Source of the DNA: CAYZAW01 sp964476505
Lineage (GTDB): Bacteria; Bacillota; Clostridia; Christensenellales; CAG-138
NCBI GenBank assembly: GCA_964476505.1
Contig: CAYZAW010000067.1
Location: forward strand, 1-7,939
Reading direction: 5' to 3'
DNA length: 7,939 nt
Position numbers and translations under genes: made by a program. The notes under the pieces were generated by a model, which was not told the DNA's origin, did not search any database, and worked only from the letters and a program-made list of their open reading frames with translations. Shown here in pieces: positions 6,787 through 7,939 of this stretch (the first letter of the stretch is position 1; each line of letters starts with the position of its first letter).

Positions 6787-6845
6787 ACGCTTCCTGCAAC
6801 GCTGAGAATCAGCTTGGGTTCGTAAGGATAGGCTGAGGCGTTTTT
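6787..6845 (+). terminator. Possible branched terminator or attenuator-like hairpin after the GntR gene
   Basis: ACGCTTC (6787-6793) can pair with GAGGCGT (6835-6841, one G-U), and TTTTT follows (6841-6845). Inside it GCTGA-GAA-TCAGC (6801-6813) forms a 5-bp hairpin. Alternatively AACGC (6798-6802) and TCAGC (6809-6813) pair with GCGTT (6838-6842) and GCTGA (6832-6836). These options exclude each other. It could end the regulator mRNA, but the stem is imperfect and the T-tract short. Confidence 0.35.
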
Positions 6846-6849
6846 CGTA

Positions 6850-7006
6850 GTATTGTCGAATACACTGCTTTATTAATGAGAAAAGCCAAAGCAGATGGTG
6901 GGACATGCAACAAGCATGACTGATTATCGGGAGTAGAGCGATAATGATCAGCTTATGGAGTTATTTATCGCGGCACACATATTTTGCAAATTTGTGTGTC
7001 GCTTTT
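6850..7006 (+). ncRNA. Candidate structured RNA of unknown family
   Basis: Five stems follow one another on the plus strand. GTATT/AATAC closes a GTCG tetraloop (6850-6863). CTGCTTT/AAAGCAG is a perfect 7-bp stem (6865-6871 with 6888-6894). CATGC-AACAA-GCATG is at 6904-6918. CTGAT-TATCG pairs with CGATA-ATCAG, with an internal bulge (6920-6951). Last is a 10-bp stem with one wobble (6970-6979 with 6993-7002), followed by TTTT. Such dense pairing ending in a terminator-like hairpin, with no coding potential, suggests a small RNA or a structured 3' UTR of the regulator gene. I do not see a clear dedicated promoter. The family is not recognised. Confidence 0.4.
6970..7006 (+). terminator. Rho-independent terminator-like hairpin
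   Basis: GCGGCACACA (6970-6979) pairs with TGTGTGTCGC (6993-7002) in a 10-bp stem with one G-U pair. The loop is 13 bases and TTTT follows (7003-7006). It would end the structured transcript or read-through from the regulator gene, and would shield the toxin-antitoxin operon. Confidence 0.65.
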
Positions 7007-7216
7007 ATATTGATAGTAATTATGTGTTGTACAGGAGCATGCGGCAGTGAGCCTGCTTGACGTGCCTCACGTCTGATGTTGCAATGCAACAAAGAAACAA
7101 AGCAATTGATTTTGGTACGTCCTTTGGTAGATACTTCAAACTTTTCATTTCAAGCAAACAGTACTGTATAATAGCGTCTATAGAGGAAACACTAAAGCTG
7201 TAGAGTTGTAATGAAA

Positions 7217-7249
7217 TATGTTGACAATGTCATTGCAAGTCAATATACT
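7217..7249 (+). promoter_or_regulatory. Toxin-antitoxin promoter with overlapping inverted-repeat operator
   Basis: TTGACA (7221-7226), a 17-base spacer and TATACT (7244-7249) make a strong sigma-A-type promoter. Over it lies an inverted repeat: TATGTTGAC (7217-7225) against GTCAATATA (7239-7247), matching at eight of nine positions around a 13-base centre. A smaller palindrome, GACAATGTC (7223-7231), is nested within. The antitoxin's ribbon-helix-helix end, alone or with toxin, is expected to bind here and repress the operon. Confidence 0.7.
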
Positions 7250-7275
7250 GATAGTAGAGAAGGGAGATGAAATGT

Positions 7276-7542
7276 ATGGCTCAAGCGGTAAACGTAAATT
7301 TCCGTATGGATGAGGATTTAAAGAAAAGCATGGAACAAACCTGTTCTGATATGGGTCTTACTATGACTACTGCTTTCACGGTTTTTGCAAAGAAAGTTAC
7401 TCGTGAAAAACGCATTCCTTTTGAAATATCAGCTGACCCGTTTTACTCTGAAAGCAACATGGCGCATTTGCGGCGTGGAATCGATGCTTTAAACGCGGGC
7501 AAAGGCGTAGAGCATGAGTTAATCGAGGTTACAGACGAATGA
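7276..7542 (+). CDS. dinJ: RelB/DinJ-type antitoxin
   Basis: This 88-residue protein is the antitoxin of a type II pair. It neutralises the downstream toxin by direct binding and represses its own promoter. Residues 1-50 read as a ribbon-helix-helix DNA-binding fold: strand VNVNFRMDED (5-14), first helix from about 14, then MGLTMTTAFTVFAKK (26-40), which is the DinJ/RelB signature, and REKRIPFE (43-50). The acidic, flexible C-terminal part (about 51-88) should wrap the toxin. I start at ATG 7276 (MAQAV), nine bases after AAGGGAG. The earlier ATG at 7267 touches that ribosome site and is unlikely. The stop overlaps the toxin start by four bases (ATGA), so synthesis is coupled with antitoxin first. 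Confidence 0.92.
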   Translation: MAQAVNVNFRMDEDLKKSMEQTCSDMGLTMTTAFTVFAKKVTREKRIPFEISADPFYSESNMAHLRRGIDALNAGKGVEHELIEVTDE

Positions 7543-7799
7543 GAAAAGTCTGGTTTGATGAAGCGTGGGAGGACTATGTGTACTGGCAAACGCAGGACAA
7601 GAAAACGCTTAAGCGCATCAATAGTCTATTAAAGGATATTGAGCGCGATGGCTTTCATGGTATTGGTAAGCCCGAACCGTTGAAGGGGGATTTAAGCGGG
7701 TTCTGGAGCAGGCGTATTGATGATGAAAACAGGATAGTGTATCGCATCAACGGTGATGTTCTGGAAGTCCTATCGTGTAAAGGACACTACGATTCATAA
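7539..7799 (+). CDS. yoeB: YoeB/Txe-type ribosome-dependent mRNA interferase toxin
   Basis: This 86-residue protein is a RelE-superfamily endoribonuclease of the YoeB/Txe branch, which cleaves mRNA at the ribosome A site and stops translation. It has the full family length and its signature segments: WFDEAWEDYVYWQ (5-17), GKPEPLK (43-49), LSGFWSRRI (52-60) and the C-terminal HYDS. The catalytic residues known for Escherichia coli YoeB (Glu46, Arg65, His83, Tyr84) are all present at the same numbers here, so the toxin looks active. It starts inside the antitoxin stop (ATGA), with GAGGT about ten bases upstream. Canonical YoeB is paired with a YefM/Phd-type antitoxin, whereas here the partner is RelB/DinJ-type. 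Confidence 0.95.
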   Translation: MRKVWFDEAWEDYVYWQTQDKKTLKRINSLLKDIERDGFHGIGKPEPLKGDLSGFWSRRIDDENRIVYRINGDVLEVLSCKGHYDS

Positions 7800-7817
7800 A
7801 TCAGGATGCCGACATAG

Positions 7818-7849
7818 AAAGGGTAGCTGTTATATAGCTGCCTTTTTTT
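7818..7849 (+). terminator. Terminator of the toxin-antitoxin operon
   Basis: AAAGGGTAGCT (7818-7828) can pair with AGCTGCC and the following T bases (7836 onward), with a 7-base loop and two G-U pairs. The strong core is GGTAGCT with AGCTGCC. Seven T bases follow (7843-7849). It lies 18 bases after the toxin stop. Confidence 0.85.
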
Positions 7850-7939
7850 GAATTATTGCGTGCAATATAATCGGCTCCCAGACCGCGTACAATGATATCG
7901 CGACTTGTTTTCTGATTGGTTGTTATCTCTCTGCCATAA

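Larger units (their letters stand above)
6774..7266. other. Gene-free stretch rich in inverted repeats
   Basis: No reading frame with start, ribosome site and recognisable product was found on either strand. The left part (6787-7006) is a run of stem-loops described separately. The right part holds GACGTG-CCT-CACGTC (7059-7073), the 15-base palindrome TGTTGCAATGCAACA (7077-7091), TTTGGTA twice (7111-7117, 7123-7129), the palindrome CAGTACTG (7159-7166) directly followed by a perfect TATAAT (7167-7172) without a good -35 box, and finally the toxin-antitoxin promoter. Confidence 0.6.

Noticed and set aside
1..7939. CRISPR array, tRNA, rRNA, insertion sequence
   Set aside because: No regularly spaced repeats, cloverleaf sequences, rRNA segments, transposase frames or paired terminal repeats with target duplications were seen on either strand.

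Overview
The window looks like chromosomal DNA of a low- to mid-GC Firmicute, probably a gut-type Clostridia. Reasons are strong AGGAGG-type ribosome sites, TTGACA/TATACT promoters, a sugar ABC operon without its own ATPase, and a toxin-antitoxin pair of a type common in that group. This placement is an inference from style; no marker gene is present.

Region 1 (1-408) has no gene I can support. It holds one strong rho-independent terminator on the + strand (227-264). Region 2 (409-5858, minus strand) is one sugar uptake and catabolism operon. In transcription order it encodes a lipoprotein sugar-binding protein, two CUT1-type permeases, a double-SIS sugar-phosphate isomerase/deglycase-like enzyme, a ROK-family sugar kinase and a small cupin protein. 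After a 27-nt gap behind the binding protein, every junction is a 1- or 4-base stop/start overlap (TGATG, GTGA, TAATG, ATGA), so translation is probably coupled. The likely route is import of a sugar or sugar conjugate, phosphorylation by the ROK kinase, and conversion of the phosphate ester by the SIS enzyme. The cupin has an unknown accessory role. The ATPase must be supplied from elsewhere.

Region 3 (5859-6056) is the divergent control region. Each side has a readable promoter, and each -10 box sits inside a near-palindromic 15-mer. The two 15-mers are 13/15 identical when read in opposite orientation. They are the natural candidate operators for the divergent GntR/UTRA regulator (6057-6773), which would then repress both the operon and itself.

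Region 4 (6774-7266) has no protein gene but is unusually rich in inverted repeats. At least five stem-loops follow each other between about 6787 and 7006, and the last is terminator-like, so this is a candidate structured RNA or long structured 3' UTR. A second cluster of short palindromes and a TATAAT box lies at 7059-7172.

Region 5 (7217-7849) is a compact type II toxin-antitoxin operon: a TTGACA-17-TATACT promoter overlapped by an inverted repeat, a RelB/DinJ-type antitoxin, a YoeB/Txe-type RNase toxin with all key residues present, and a good terminator. The last 90 bases hold nothing I can assign firmly.
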